Made by a program: the position numbers and the translations under genes | Notes under the pieces: model-generated | Databases searched by the model: none | What the model was told of the DNA's origin: nothing | The model's input: only the letters and a program-made list of their open reading frames with translations | Source of the DNA: Hoylesella oralis ATCC 33269 | GTDB lineage: Bacteria > Bacteroidota > Bacteroidia > Bacteroidales > Bacteroidaceae | Assembly: GCF_000185145.2 (NCBI RefSeq) | Contig: NZ_GL833119.1 | Coordinates: forward strand, 922,668 to 986,667 | DNA: 64,000 nt | Reading direction: 5' to 3' | Shown here: positions 54,127 to 63,177 of the stretch, in pieces | Numbering within the stretch: the stretch's first letter is position 1 | Layout of the letters: each line of letters opens with the position of its first letter

Positions 54127-55170
54127 TTATTCCAACGGTTCGGTATTCATGCTTTCAACATTGCCGTTGATGGGATTAAGTATGATGTGTGTGGTAAATT
54201 TTCTCCCGAAAAGAGAACCGCTGATACCCTCTACGCGCCCGAATTGCGCTGCATAGACTTCGAATTGCTTGTCTATGCGCTCCTCACGATAAAGAGTTAC
54301 TTTGATTTTCCCGGGCATGTTTACGTAGAGTCCGATATCTTCTTTCGATTTCTTTTCGTTGTTTGCCGTTCCTACAAGTTTCGGAATAAGATGTTCATCG
54401 GTTATGCTAATATAATAAGGTATGCCGGAGAGGTCGTCTTTATCTACCATTCCTAAGTGGCGCGAGAACCTGAAAAGCAATTCCTTTTGTACCTCTTTCG
54501 TGGGTATATAACTGATGGTTTGCTCTAAGGTGTCGGTTACAGTGGTACCTTCGAATACCTGTCGCAGAGCTGTTTCTTGCGTATTGAGCGAATTGAGCAT
54601 AATTCTGAGCTGCTCGCCATCTTTGGGCATGAACTCTGCTTCGCCTCTTGACAGCTGATTTTTGCTGTCCCGTATGTCGTATATCTCCTGTGCAATGAGC
54701 TCAGCTGTCTTGGCACTGTTGCCTGCAGCTATCATATCTTCGGTGAGATAGTCCTTTACGTTGGCAACGGGAGGCTTGCGTGCAGCCTTGAAAGGTATGG
54801 GTTGAGCTTGTTCGGCGGCCTTGGCGTTAACGGCTTTCAGCACGTTGTTGTGGTCTAATTCTACCCTTATGATACTATGTTTTTTATCAATGGTTACGGT
54901 ATATTGCTTGGACGAGTCGGGAATGGCATATGTGGAAAGGCTGATGCCGATAATTCTATATTGCGTGTAAGGGCGGTTTTTCACCTCTTGTTTCATGTAA
55001 CGCTCGGCGTAGTTGGCGTATTGCCCGGGGGTGAACACTGTCTTTACTTGTAGAAAAGACAGTGTCAATGCCGTTTTGGGCAGGAAATAAGTGGTGCCTT
55101 CTGTAGGTACTTGCGCTGTTGCCAGCAGGCAGAAGCATGCGTAGAGAATGGTTAAAGCAGATTTCTTCAT
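54127..55170 (-). CDS. DUF4831-like exported protein
   Basis: This 347-residue protein has a signal peptide (cleavage near ATAQ, residue 19) and resembles the Bacteroidales DUF4831 family, with FLPKTALTLSF near the N-terminus and YYISITDEHLIPKLV near residues 250-264. The function is not known. It starts 3 bases after the NAD(P)HX repair gene and must be translated from the same mRNA, but no metabolic link is evident. Confidence 0.75.
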   Translation of the reverse strand: MKKSALTILYACFCLLATAQVPTEGTTYFLPKTALTLSFLQVKTVFTPGQYANYAERYMKQEVKNRPYTQYRIIGISLSTYAIPDSSKQYTVTIDKKHSIIRVELDHNNVLKAVNAKAAEQAQPIPFKAARKPPVANVKDYLTEDMIAAGNSAKTAELIAQEIYDIRDSKNQLSRGEAEFMPKDGEQLRIMLNSLNTQETALRQVFEGTTVTDTLEQTISYIPTKEVQKELLFRFSRHLGMVDKDDLSGIPYYISITDEHLIPKLVGTANNEKKSKEDIGLYVNMPGKIKVTLYREERIDKQFEVYAAQFGRVEGISGSLFGRKFTTHIILNPINGNVESMNTEPLE

Positions 55171-55173
55171 AAT

Positions 55174-56691
55174 TTAATCGTTTAATCGTTTAAAGGCCTG
55201 TGGCAGATAGTCGATAATATCGCTTGCGATAAGGCTCTCTTTACCGGTACTTTTCATGGCAAGATCGCCGGCCAGACCGTGCAGATACATACCTACGAGT
55301 GCGGCATCTTTCGTGTTGTAACCGCGAGCCAGCAGGGCTGTAATAATGCCTGTGAGCACGTCGCCGCTGCCTGCAGTGGCCATACCTGCATTGCCTGTGG
55401 AGTTAAAATATACATGTCCGTCGGGCAAGCATAGGGCTGTGTTATGCCCTTTCAGCATGATATAGACACCTAAACGTTCCGCCATTTCGCGGGCTTTGGT
55501 AAGTCTTTCGTAACAATCGTTACTGATATTTCCCGCCATACGGTCGAACTCTTTCGGATGAGGCGTAAGTATGATACCCTTAGGCAGTTGTTGCATCCAT
55601 GCCCGATGGTTGGCTAATATGTTCAAGGCATCGGCGTCAGCCACGATAGGGCACTGTGTTCGGCGCAATTGAGCAATGAGGGCGATGGCCGTATTCTCGT
55701 TCATACCGATGCCGGGACCTATTCCTAAGGCATCGAAATCGTCGGTATCTGTCGGTTCGGAGAAGTAAGTATCTTCCCGATCTATTTGCAATACGGCCTC
55801 GGGAACGCTTATTTGCATCACGTCGTAGTTGCGTTTAGGGATGTTGACAGTCACTTTACCGGCGCCAGAACGTAGGCATGCCCGCGCTGCAAGTACTGCT
55901 GCGCCTGCCATTCCGTAGCTTCCGGCAACGAGAAGCGCATTGCCCATGTTTCCTTTATGTACGAAATCGCTGCGATGGATCATCCGCGGACGAATGTCTT
56001 TTTCTTCGATCTGCGTATATAGAGAGTCGGTTTGGACTATATATTCGTGGGAAAGACGGATGTCGAGCACGCGGACATCGCCGACAAATTGTTGGTTATC
56101 GGCAAATAGCATGGCCAGTTTCTTCTGCTGTAACGTAAGTGTAAGGTCGGCATTTACGATGTTAGCGCGTATATTGTGTGTGTTTTCTTCGCACATAAGG
56201 CCCGAAGGCATGTCGATGCTTACCACTTTAGCAGGCGAATGGTTAATGTATTTCACCAATGAAGCAAAGCCACCGGCCAGCGGTTTATTAAGTCCGGAGC
56301 CGAAAAGTCCATCGATTACGAGTGTTCCGGCATCGAGCGAAGGCGGATCGAAGTTAACCGTAATCTCGTTGAAGCTCTTTATACGCCTGCTATCTATAAT
56401 GCGTTGCTTGTTTATAGCGCAATCTGCCGAGAGTTGATTATGGATGTTGAAGAGGTAAACGGCGATCTTGTAGTCTTGTTCGGCTAACATTCTTGCAACA
56501 GCAAGCGCATCACCGCCGTTATTTCCCGGGCCTGCAAACACTACAATGGGTGTCTGATTAGTCCATTCTTCGGAAATAGCCTTTGTTAATGCCTTTGCCG
56601 CACGTTCCATCAGGTCTATGCTCCTGATGGGTTCGTGCTCTATGGTGTACGTATCGAGCTCGTGTATTTGAGCTCCGGTAAATATCTTCAT
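55174..56691 (-). CDS. nnr: Bifunctional NAD(P)HX epimerase/dehydratase
   Basis: This 505-residue protein repairs hydrated NADH and NADPH. The N-terminal YjeF_N domain (about 1-210), with VFAGPGNNGGDAL, is the epimerase; the C-terminal ribokinase-like domain (about 225-500) is the ADP-dependent dehydratase, with ILTPHPKEFDRM and the catalytic TAGSGDVLTG. I chose the ATG at 56691 (MKIFTGAQIHELD); the frame's earlier codon at 56700 is TTG. The ATG lies at the predicted transcription start, so the mRNA may be leaderless. The next gene is 3 bases downstream. Confidence 0.95.
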   Translation of the reverse strand: MKIFTGAQIHELDTYTIEHEPIRSIDLMERAAKALTKAISEEWTNQTPIVVFAGPGNNGGDALAVARMLAEQDYKIAVYLFNIHNQLSADCAINKQRIIDSRRIKSFNEITVNFDPPSLDAGTLVIDGLFGSGLNKPLAGGFASLVKYINHSPAKVVSIDMPSGLMCEENTHNIRANIVNADLTLTLQQKKLAMLFADNQQFVGDVRVLDIRLSHEYIVQTDSLYTQIEEKDIRPRMIHRSDFVHKGNMGNALLVAGSYGMAGAAVLAARACLRSGAGKVTVNIPKRNYDVMQISVPEAVLQIDREDTYFSEPTDTDDFDALGIGPGIGMNENTAIALIAQLRRTQCPIVADADALNILANHRAWMQQLPKGIILTPHPKEFDRMAGNISNDCYERLTKAREMAERLGVYIMLKGHNTALCLPDGHVYFNSTGNAGMATAGSGDVLTGIITALLARGYNTKDAALVGMYLHGLAGDLAMKSTGKESLIASDIIDYLPQAFKRLND

Positions 56692-56697
56692 ACGTTG

Positions 56698-56730
56698 CAA
56701 AAATACAAAATAATACTAATGTATACCAAG
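56698..56730 (-). promoter_or_regulatory. Promoter of nnr, ending at its start codon
   Basis: The minus strand reads CTTG (56730-56727), 21 bases, then TATTTTTG (56705-56698). Transcription should start 5-8 bases further, at about 56693-56690, which is the ATG itself (56691-56689). Confidence 0.55.
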
Positions 56731-56748
56731 TGTTTATTATATTTTTAG

Positions 56749-56756
56749 TAATTTTG
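56749..56756 (+). promoter_or_regulatory. -7 box of the hpt operon
   Basis: TAATTTTG at 56749-56756 matches TAnnTTTG and lies 27 bases before the hpt start codon. No good -33 element is visible. It is divergent from the nnr promoter. Confidence 0.45.
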
Positions 56757-56783
56757 CGACAAATATATCTAAAATAGCACTAT

Positions 56784-57320
56784 ATGAGCATCGTTACAAT
56801 CAAGGATAAAACGTTTAAAACGTTCATTCCTGAGGCAGAAATCAAACAACGTGTAAAGGCTGTTGCCGAAAAAATCAATCGGGATATGGCAGATAAAAAT
56901 CCTCTGTTGCTTGCTGTACTTAACGGTTCATTTATGTTTGCTGCCGATTTGATGCGCGATATAACGATACCTTGTGAAATTTCTTTTGTAAAATTAGCTT
57001 CGTATCAGGGCACTACTTCCACCGGTGAAATTAAAGAAGTAATCGGATTGAACGAGGATATAGCGGGCCGAACCGTAATCATTGTGGAAGATATAGTGGA
57101 CACCGGAGCGACTATGAAGCGCATGATAGAGACGCTGGGAACCCGTAATCCGGAGTCAATCCATATATGTACGTTGCTTCTGAAGCCCGATAAGCTGCGC
57201 GTTCCCTTAGATATAGCGTACACAGCCATAGAAATACCCAATGATTTTATCCTCGGTTATGGGCTTGATTACGACCAACAAGGGCGCAATTTGCGGGATA
57301 TATACACACTTGTCGAATGA
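56784..57320 (+). CDS. hpt: Hypoxanthine phosphoribosyltransferase
   Basis: This 178-residue cytoplasmic enzyme salvages hypoxanthine, and often guanine, with PRPP. The PRPP-binding loop EDIVDTGAT is at about residues 102-110. The length is normal for bacterial Hpt. It begins a set hpt-adk-obgE-pgeF-M23; adk follows after 24 bases, linking purine salvage with adenylate balance. Confidence 0.96.
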   Translation: MSIVTIKDKTFKTFIPEAEIKQRVKAVAEKINRDMADKNPLLLAVLNGSFMFAADLMRDITIPCEISFVKLASYQGTTSTGEIKEVIGLNEDIAGRTVIIVEDIVDTGATMKRMIETLGTRNPESIHICTLLLKPDKLRVPLDIAYTAIEIPNDFILGYGLDYDQQGRNLRDIYTLVE

Positions 57321-57344
57321 AATAAAAGTTTAAAAGATAAAGAA

Positions 57345-57917
57345 ATGAAGAACGTTGTTATATTTGGAGCTCCGGGATCGGGTAAAGGTACCCAGAGTGA
57401 TAAGATGATTGAAAAGTACGGTTTCGGGCATATATCTACGGGGGATGTACTGCGTAGCGAGATTAAAAACGGCACGGAGCTCGGCAAAACGGCCAAAGAC
57501 TTTATCGACAAGGGCCAACTGATACCGGATGAGCTTATGATCGATATCCTTGCAAGCGTATACGACGGCTTCGGGAAAGAACATAAAGGTGTGATATTCG
57601 ATGGCTTTCCCCGCACTATTCCGCAGGCCGAAGCGTTGAAGAAGATGCTTTCAAAGCGCGGACATCGCGTTGCAGCGATGATAGAGCTTGATGTTCCCGA
57701 AGACGAACTGATGAAACGTCTGCTTCTCCGTGGCCAACAAAGCGGCCGTTCCGATGATAACGAGGAGACTATCAAGAAGCGTTTGAACGTATATCATAAC
57801 CAGACGTCGCCGCTTATCGAATGGTATAAGGGCGAAGGAATTCATCATCATATTGCCGGAATGGGCGAGTTGGAACGCATATTCGGTGATGTTTGCAAGG
57901 TGATAGATAGCTTGTAA
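57345..57917 (+). CDS. adk: Adenylate kinase
   Basis: This 190-residue enzyme converts AMP and ATP to two ADP. The P-loop GAPGSGKGT is at residues 8-16, the AMP-binding STGDVLR follows, and DGFPRT is at about 85-90. The LID is the short form without zinc Cys. In many bacteria adk lies between secY and map; here it is next to hpt, 40 kb away. obgE starts 161 bases later with no obvious promoter of its own. Confidence 0.97.
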   Translation: MKNVVIFGAPGSGKGTQSDKMIEKYGFGHISTGDVLRSEIKNGTELGKTAKDFIDKGQLIPDELMIDILASVYDGFGKEHKGVIFDGFPRTIPQAEALKKMLSKRGHRVAAMIELDVPEDELMKRLLLRGQQSGRSDDNEETIKKRLNVYHNQTSPLIEWYKGEGIHHHIAGMGELERIFGDVCKVIDSL

Positions 57918-58078
57918 GCAGTATCTTTTCTACATTCAGGACTTCAAGGCGGTTGTAATTTCAATTTTCCGCAGTTTTTTTAGCGGTTATGCAGTGCGGC
58001 TTTTATAACTTCGAAAAGCCCATGTTGCGGTATCAATTCCCTTGAAATCCTTATTTATTTAATCTCTATAATTACAGA

Positions 58079-59239
58079 ATGGCAGACTCCAATTTCGTAG
58101 ATTACGTAAAGATATATTGCCGATCCGGTAAGGGCGGGCGCGGTTCCATGCATCTCCGTCATGTGAAATACCAACCTAACGGAGGCCCAGACGGTGGAGA
58201 TGGCGGCCATGGAGGGAGCGTTTATCTGCGCGGAAACCACAATTACTGGACTTTGTTGCACCTGAAATACCGGCGACATGTATATGCCGAGCATGGTGGA
58301 AACGGCGGACGAGACAAATGTCATGGCACTGACGGCAAGGATGTGTATATAGATGTGCCTTGCGGAACCGTGGTCTATAATGCCGAAACAGGCAAATATA
58401 TCTGCGATGTTACCTATGATGGGCAGACTGTATTGTTGCTCAAAGGCGGACGGGGCGGCCTCGGAAACTTCCAATTTCGCAGTCCGACGAACCAAGCCCC
58501 ACGGTATGCGCAGCCCGGAGAGCCTATGGAAGAGCTGACAGTGATATTGGAATTGAAGTTACTTGCCGATGTCGGGCTCGTCGGTTTCCCCAATGCGGGC
58601 AAATCCACATTGCTTTCGGCGGTATCGAGTGCACGGCCTAAGATTGCCAATTACCCTTTTACAACGCTCGAACCATCATTGGGAATTGTGGAATATCGCG
58701 ATCATAAGTCGTTCGTAATGGCCGATATCCCGGGAATTATCGAGGGTGCAAGTGCAGGAAAAGGTTTAGGTTTGCGCTTTCTTCGCCACATCGAACGCAA
58801 TTCGCTGCTGCTTTTCATGGTGCCGGGCGATACGGACGATATCAAAAAAGACTATGAAGTGCTGCTGAATGAGCTGTCTCAATTCAATTCGGAGATGCTC
58901 GATAAGCATCGTGTGCTGGCTATAACGAAGTGCGATTTATTGGATGAAGAGCTGGAAGATATGCTGAAGAGCACGCTTCCTACCGACGTCCCAGTGGTTT
59001 TCATATCGGCTGTAACGGGGAAAGGATTGGGCGATTTGAAAGATATCTTGTGGACGGAGCTCAACAGCGAGAGTAACAAACTGCAGGAAATCACGGCAGA
59101 AGATACGCTTATACATCGCGATAAAGATATGTCGAACTTTACAAAAGAGCTGCAAGACGAAGGAGAAGACGGAATTGAATATATCGATGAAGACGAAATA
59201 GAGGATGTTGAAGACCTCGAAGATTTCGAATACGAATGA
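58079..59239 (+). CDS. obgE: GTPase ObgE
   Basis: This 386-residue ribosome-associated GTPase assists large-subunit assembly and couples growth to GTP levels. The N-terminal Gly-rich Obg fold (about 1-158) carries [16 protein letters not shown]. The G domain has G1 GFPNAGKST (169-177), G3 DIPG (216-219) and TKCD (283-286) at G4. The last ~50 residues are strongly acidic (Asp/Glu) and probably disordered. Confidence 0.97.
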   Translation: MADSNFVDYVKIYCRSGKGGRGSMHLRHVKYQPNGGPDGGDGGHGGSVYLRGNHNYWTLLHLKYRRHVYAEHGGNGGRDKCHGTDGKDVYIDVPCGTVVYNAETGKYICDVTYDGQTVLLLKGGRGGLGNFQFRSPTNQAPRYAQPGEPMEELTVILELKLLADVGLVGFPNAGKSTLLSAVSSARPKIANYPFTTLEPSLGIVEYRDHKSFVMADIPGIIEGASAGKGLGLRFLRHIERNSLLLFMVPGDTDDIKKDYEVLLNELSQFNSEMLDKHRVLAITKCDLLDEELEDMLKSTLPTDVPVVFISAVTGKGLGDLKDILWTELNSESNKLQEITAEDTLIHRDKDMSNFTKELQDEGEDGIEYIDEDEIEDVEDLEDFEYE

Positions 59240-59266
59240 AACGTCTGTCGCATTCAGGTAGATAAG

Positions 59267-60034
59267 ATGATAAAATACTATAACATAGATGCCGAAGTCG
59301 TTGCATTTTCTACGACAAGGAAAGGCGGGAATAGCGAGGGTAATTACAGCGAATTCAATATCAATGAATACTGCGGAGACGATGTGGATGCCGTACGCAA
59401 AAACCGCCTGTTGCTCTCAGAAGAACTCGGTATCGATGTCGACCGCCTGATTATTCCTCATCAAACGCATGGTATCGAACTCCGGCAGATAGGCAACGAG
59501 TTCTTTACATTGCCCGAACAAATCCGCAAAATGTTGATCGACGGCGTTGATGGCATACTTACATCGGTGCCGAATGTATGTATCGGCGTGTCTACAGCCG
59601 ACTGCATCCCCGTTCTTCTGTACGATACAGAGCACAAAGCCGCCTGTGCTGTTCATGCCGGATGGCGCGGAACAGTGGCACGGATAGTACAAAAAGCAGT
59701 GGTAGAAATGCGGAATGCTTTCCATACAGAGCCCTCCTTGTTAAAGGCATGCATAGGTCCGGGCATATCGCTTGAACACTTCGAGGTAGGCGAAGATGTG
59801 TACAATGCTTTCTGCGAGGCTGGTTTCGAGATGAAAGAGATAGCAGAGAAGCGCGATAAATGGCATATCGACTTGCCTTTATGCAATAAGATACAGTTAG
59901 AACAAATGGGTATAGGCCCCGAACAAATATATGATAGCGGCACATGCACCTATGCCCATGCCGATGAATATTTCTCTGCACGCCGGTTAGGAACAGCTTC
60001 CGGCAGGATTTTTACCGGTATCATGCTCAAATAG
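59267..60034 (+). CDS. pgeF: Multicopper/YfiH-family purine nucleoside phosphorylase-like protein
   Basis: This 255-residue protein belongs to the YfiH/LACC1 family. Members act on purine nucleosides (adenosine deaminase, phosphorylase and MTAP-like activities) or have been described as peptidoglycan editing factors. The zinc motifs are visible: HQTHG (His), STADCIP (Cys) and VHAGWRG (His), plus IGPGISLEHFEVG. It is 27 bases downstream of obgE and 24 bases before the M23 gene, so an envelope or purine role are both plausible. Confidence 0.9.
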   Translation: MIKYYNIDAEVVAFSTTRKGGNSEGNYSEFNINEYCGDDVDAVRKNRLLLSEELGIDVDRLIIPHQTHGIELRQIGNEFFTLPEQIRKMLIDGVDGILTSVPNVCIGVSTADCIPVLLYDTEHKAACAVHAGWRGTVARIVQKAVVEMRNAFHTEPSLLKACIGPGISLEHFEVGEDVYNAFCEAGFEMKEIAEKRDKWHIDLPLCNKIQLEQMGIGPEQIYDSGTCTYAHADEYFSARRLGTASGRIFTGIMLK

Positions 60035-60058
60035 TATTACCGTCAAATTAAAGAACAA

Positions 60059-61180
60059 ATGATGAAAATAAACTTAAGACTATTGCTCTTGGGCATATCA
60101 TTCATCGTTACGATGTCGACGTTTGCCCTGATAAAAAATCGTTTCACTGCTGCCGAACAGCAGCAAATCAGTATTGAAACGCCCGGACTCTTTGCACGTT
60201 CCAATGTTTTCAATATAGAATTCGGCGAATTGACGAAAGACGAATATTCGTTTCCATTGCCGGTCGGGAAGGCTACCTTGCAGAAGAATGGCAATTTAAA
60301 GATAGTTACAGAAGCGGAAGATGTAGTAAAAGCCATGTTCAACGGTACGGTTCGTTTGTCGAGAAAGCACCCCGAATATGGCAATGTTATTGTAATAAGG
60401 CATGATAACGGGCTCGAAACCGTATACGGAAACAATGCCCAGAACCTTGTGAAAGTGGGAGAACGGGTGAAAGCCGGACAGTCTATTGCCGTTGTAGGTA
60501 CCAAAGACGGTAAGTCTTTCTGCGACTTTGCCATTATGGTTAATGGAGGCCGCATCAATCCGGAGGTTGTTTTCGGCATTCGTACCCATAAGTTGCGCAA
60601 GCAAACTTTGGTGTGTGAGAAGAACGGATCGAGGGTAGATGTGAGCGTAATGGGCGCAAAAGAGAAAGAAACTGCTGAAAATACCGAAAATCCTTTCGAA
60701 AAGAACAGCACTTTTAGGTGGAACTTAGAGAAGATAGGCGATAGAGATTGGGCTTATCCATTGCCGGATGCTCATGTTATAAGTCCGTATGGCGGCAGAC
60801 GCAACCATGCCGGAGTCGACATAAAGACTAAACCTAACGATAATATACGGGCGGCTTTCGACGGTATAGTAACGAGGGCATGCACGTATTTCGGTTATGG
60901 AAAATGTATCGTTATCAAGCATAAATACGGTTTCGAAACGCTCTACAGCCACCAGTCGAAGAATTTTGTAAAGGTAGGCGATAAGGTTAAGGCCGGACAA
61001 GTTATCGGATTGACCGGACGAACAGGCCGTGCAACAACGGAACATCTCCATTTTGAGACGCATTTCATGGGGCGTAGGTTCAATCCTGCCATTCTCTTCG
61101 ACCACATAACCCACACCCTGCAGAAAGCAACGCTTACGCTTACCAAGGCCGGAAGCATCACATCGAAGAAAAATAAATAA
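60059..61180 (+). CDS. Double M23 peptidase-domain protein, first domain degenerate
   Basis: This 373-residue protein has an N-terminal membrane anchor (about residues 8-26) and two LytM/M23 domains. The second (about 230-350) is intact, with zinc ligands NHAGVD (His250, Asp254) and HLHF (His329, His331), and His298 in SHQ. The first (about 85-180) has the fold features, including VVIVIRHDNGLETVYG (read VIVIRHDNGLETVYG), but lacks the His ligands; FCDFAIM stands in place of HLHFE. Peptidoglycan endopeptidase activity of the second domain is likely, with the first as binder or regulator. It ends the hpt-adk-obgE-pgeF set. Confidence 0.93.
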   Translation: MMKINLRLLLLGISFIVTMSTFALIKNRFTAAEQQQISIETPGLFARSNVFNIEFGELTKDEYSFPLPVGKATLQKNGNLKIVTEAEDVVKAMFNGTVRLSRKHPEYGNVIVIRHDNGLETVYGNNAQNLVKVGERVKAGQSIAVVGTKDGKSFCDFAIMVNGGRINPEVVFGIRTHKLRKQTLVCEKNGSRVDVSVMGAKEKETAENTENPFEKNSTFRWNLEKIGDRDWAYPLPDAHVISPYGGRRNHAGVDIKTKPNDNIRAAFDGIVTRACTYFGYGKCIVIKHKYGFETLYSHQSKNFVKVGDKVKAGQVIGLTGRTGRATTEHLHFETHFMGRRFNPAILFDHITHTLQKATLTLTKAGSITSKKNK

Positions 61181-61593
61181 GGTCTTAGCCGGCAAGGAGA
61201 TGTTTTTATGCGGGATGAACCGGCTCACAACCTTTCTGAAGGATGGGAGCCATGTTTGTAAGAGTTAAGTAGAAAAGGCTGCAAGAGCTAAACTTAGCTA
61301 AGATATAATGACCGAATATGTGCTTGACTGCGAGAAATTAGCCAAGTAAAGTTCTGATGATATTCGTTGCCACCACAGTGTGTTGTTCTATTATATTATC
61401 CGCCTGACAGGCTTATACCATATTTCTAATCATCTTATATAGTATGTTTTATGCCGTTACACCATAGGTTTTTCGGCATAAGCTCAATTATCTTGAATTT
61501 AAATATAGATGTGTTTGGTGGTGAAGATATGGTATCGAGTGCTGGTAGAACGGCCGACAGATAATAAAAGAGATAAGGTTCCACCGCGGAACC
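61181..61593 (+). other. Non-coding gap after the M23 gene
   Basis: This 413-base gap separates convergent genes. It has weak hairpins (AGCCGG/CCGGCT at 61187-61225 and TTATGCCG/CGGCATAA at 61449-61481) and the strong shared terminator at 61566. I see no gene or tRNA in it. Confidence 0.5.
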
Positions 61594-61604
61594 TTATCTC
61601 TTTT
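61566..61604 (-). terminator. Strong terminator overlapping the end of the small basic gene
   Basis: A 12-bp perfect stem (61571-61582 with 61588-61599) has a 5-base loop and is extended by four or more A-T pairs on both sides, giving a T run on each strand. The stop codon of the minus-strand gene (61596-61594) lies inside the stem. Confidence 0.85.
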
Positions 61605-61794
61605 TCTTATGTCGGTTGGCACGCTGTTCGCGATATTTGGCCTTTTGGCGGGCCGAGCCCGAACCGTGTGCTCCCGTTATGTATTTCTTTTTCTTGGCTT
61701 TGGTCTTAACCTTGTCTTCTTTAGGCCCGTCTTTCGGGGCTCCTCGGAATACGATGCCGCCGCCCGAGATAATATCGTCTATACTGTCGTTCAT
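61594..61794 (-). CDS. Small Lys/Arg-rich protein of unknown function
   Basis: This 66-residue protein has an acidic N-terminus (MNDSIDDIISGGG) and a strongly basic C-terminal two-thirds (KVKTKAKKKK, then RQKAKYREQRANRHKKKR). The charge suggests nucleic-acid or ribosome binding; no family is recognised. It lies 37 bases after the transformylase gene on the same strand, and its stop codon falls within the operon terminator, which supports it being a real last gene of that unit. Confidence 0.6.
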   Translation of the reverse strand: MNDSIDDIISGGGIVFRGAPKDGPKEDKVKTKAKKKKYITGAHGSGSARQKAKYREQRANRHKKKR

Positions 61795-61831
61795 GTCGTA
61801 TATGTAAAGATGATGGGGAATGTGAACGCGA

Positions 61832-63013
61832 TTAATGATGGAACAAACGCACGCCGGTGAATGCCATGGCTATTCCGTACTTATTGCATGTGTCGATTAC
61901 ATGGTCGTCGCGTACGGAACCGCCTGCCTGTGCTATGTACTCTACACCGCTCTTGTGTGCTCGCTCGATGTTGTCTCCGAAAGGAAAAAAGGCATCGCTT
62001 CCGAGAGATACCTGCGTGTTCTTGGCAATCCATGCACGCTTTTCGTCGGCAGTTAACACCTCGGGTTTCTCGCTGAAGAACTGCTGCCATGTGCCTTCGG
62101 CAAGCACATCATCGCAGTCGTCGCTGATATATATGTCTATCGTATTGTCGCGGTCGGCCCTGCGAATGCCCTCTTTGAACGGCAACGACATTACCTTCGG
62201 GTGCTGACGCAACCACCATATATCGGCCTTGTTTCCGGCAAGTCGCGTGCAATGAATGCGGCTCTGTTGGCCCGCACCGATACCTATGGCTTGCCCATCC
62301 TTTACATAACACACGCTATTGCTTTGCGTATATTTCAGCGTAATGAGCGAGATAACGAGGTCGCGCTTGGCTTCCGGCGTAAATACTTTATTGACTGTGG
62401 GAATGTTTTCGAACAGTTTAGGATCGTCGAGCCGTACTTCATTGCGCCCTTGTTCGAAGGTAATGCCGAACACTTGCTTACGTTCGATGGGGGCAGGGGT
62501 GTAGTGTGGATCTATTTTAATGACGTTGTACGTGCCTTTGCGCTTAGCTTTGAGTATCTCGAGAGCTTCGGGCGTGAAGTCAGGAGCTATTACTCCGTCG
62601 CTCACTTCGCGCTTGATAAGCGTGGCAGTTGCCGCATCACAGGCATCGCTAAGCGCCACAAAGTCGCCGTAGGAACTCATTCTGTCGGCCCCGCGTGCCC
62701 TTGCGTATGCACATGCAAGCGGCGACAATTCCATCTGTACGTCGTCTACAAAGTAGATTTTTCGCAATATGTCGCTCATAGGCAGGCCTACTGCCGCTCC
62801 TGCAGGCGACACATGTTTGAACGAGGCAGCGGCCGGAAGACCGGTGGCAGCCTTCAGTTCTTTTACAAGTTGCCAGCTGTTCAGGGCGTCGAGGAAGTTT
62901 ATATAGCCCGGTTTGCCATTGATAACGTCGATAGGTAGGTCGCCTTCTTCCATAAAAATACGCGAAGGCTTTTGATTGGGATTACATCCGTACTTGAGAG
63001 CTAATTCTTTCAT
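61832..63013 (-). CDS. Stand-alone AICAR transformylase
   Basis: This 393-residue enzyme formylates AICAR with 10-formyl-tetrahydrofolate in purine synthesis. The active-site motif SFKHVSPAGAAVG, with the catalytic Lys-His pair, is at about residues 64-76, and the C-terminal AQAGGSVRDDHVIDTCNKYGIAMAFTG is typical. The N-terminal IMP cyclohydrolase (MGS-like) domain of bifunctional PurH is missing, and the sequence starts cleanly at an ATG. A full-length purH may exist elsewhere. It is followed by the small basic gene. Confidence 0.92.
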   Translation of the reverse strand: MKELALKYGCNPNQKPSRIFMEEGDLPIDVINGKPGYINFLDALNSWQLVKELKAATGLPAAASFKHVSPAGAAVGLPMSDILRKIYFVDDVQMELSPLACAYARARGADRMSSYGDFVALSDACDAATATLIKREVSDGVIAPDFTPEALEILKAKRKGTYNVIKIDPHYTPAPIERKQVFGITFEQGRNEVRLDDPKLFENIPTVNKVFTPEAKRDLVISLITLKYTQSNSVCYVKDGQAIGIGAGQQSRIHCTRLAGNKADIWWLRQHPKVMSLPFKEGIRRADRDNTIDIYISDDCDDVLAEGTWQQFFSEKPEVLTADEKRAWIAKNTQVSLGSDAFFPFGDNIERAHKSGVEYIAQAGGSVRDDHVIDTCNKYGIAMAFTGVRLFHH

Positions 63014-63039
63014 TTCGAAAAGATGTTGGGTTCTGCGTG

Positions 63040-63047
63040 CAAAGATA
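63040..63047 (-). promoter_or_regulatory. -7 box of the AICAR transformylase gene
   Basis: The minus strand reads TATCTTTG at 63047-63040, 27 bases upstream of the start codon. A clear TTTG at the proper distance is not seen. Confidence 0.4.
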
Positions 63048-63177
63048 CATCTTTTTTCCGACAGATGGCTTATATATACCGTATATTCTCCTTATTTCTC
63101 TGAAACACACAGGGCGGGTATTCCGAAGGTGGGGGCATTGTGAATGCTGCTTGGCGGGCCTTGCCGAACGGTTCAGA

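Noticed and set aside
62201..62938. 245-residue plus-strand frame inside the AICAR transformylase gene
   Set aside because: It is antisense to a well-conserved enzyme; long antisense frames are common opposite GC-richer coding sequence.
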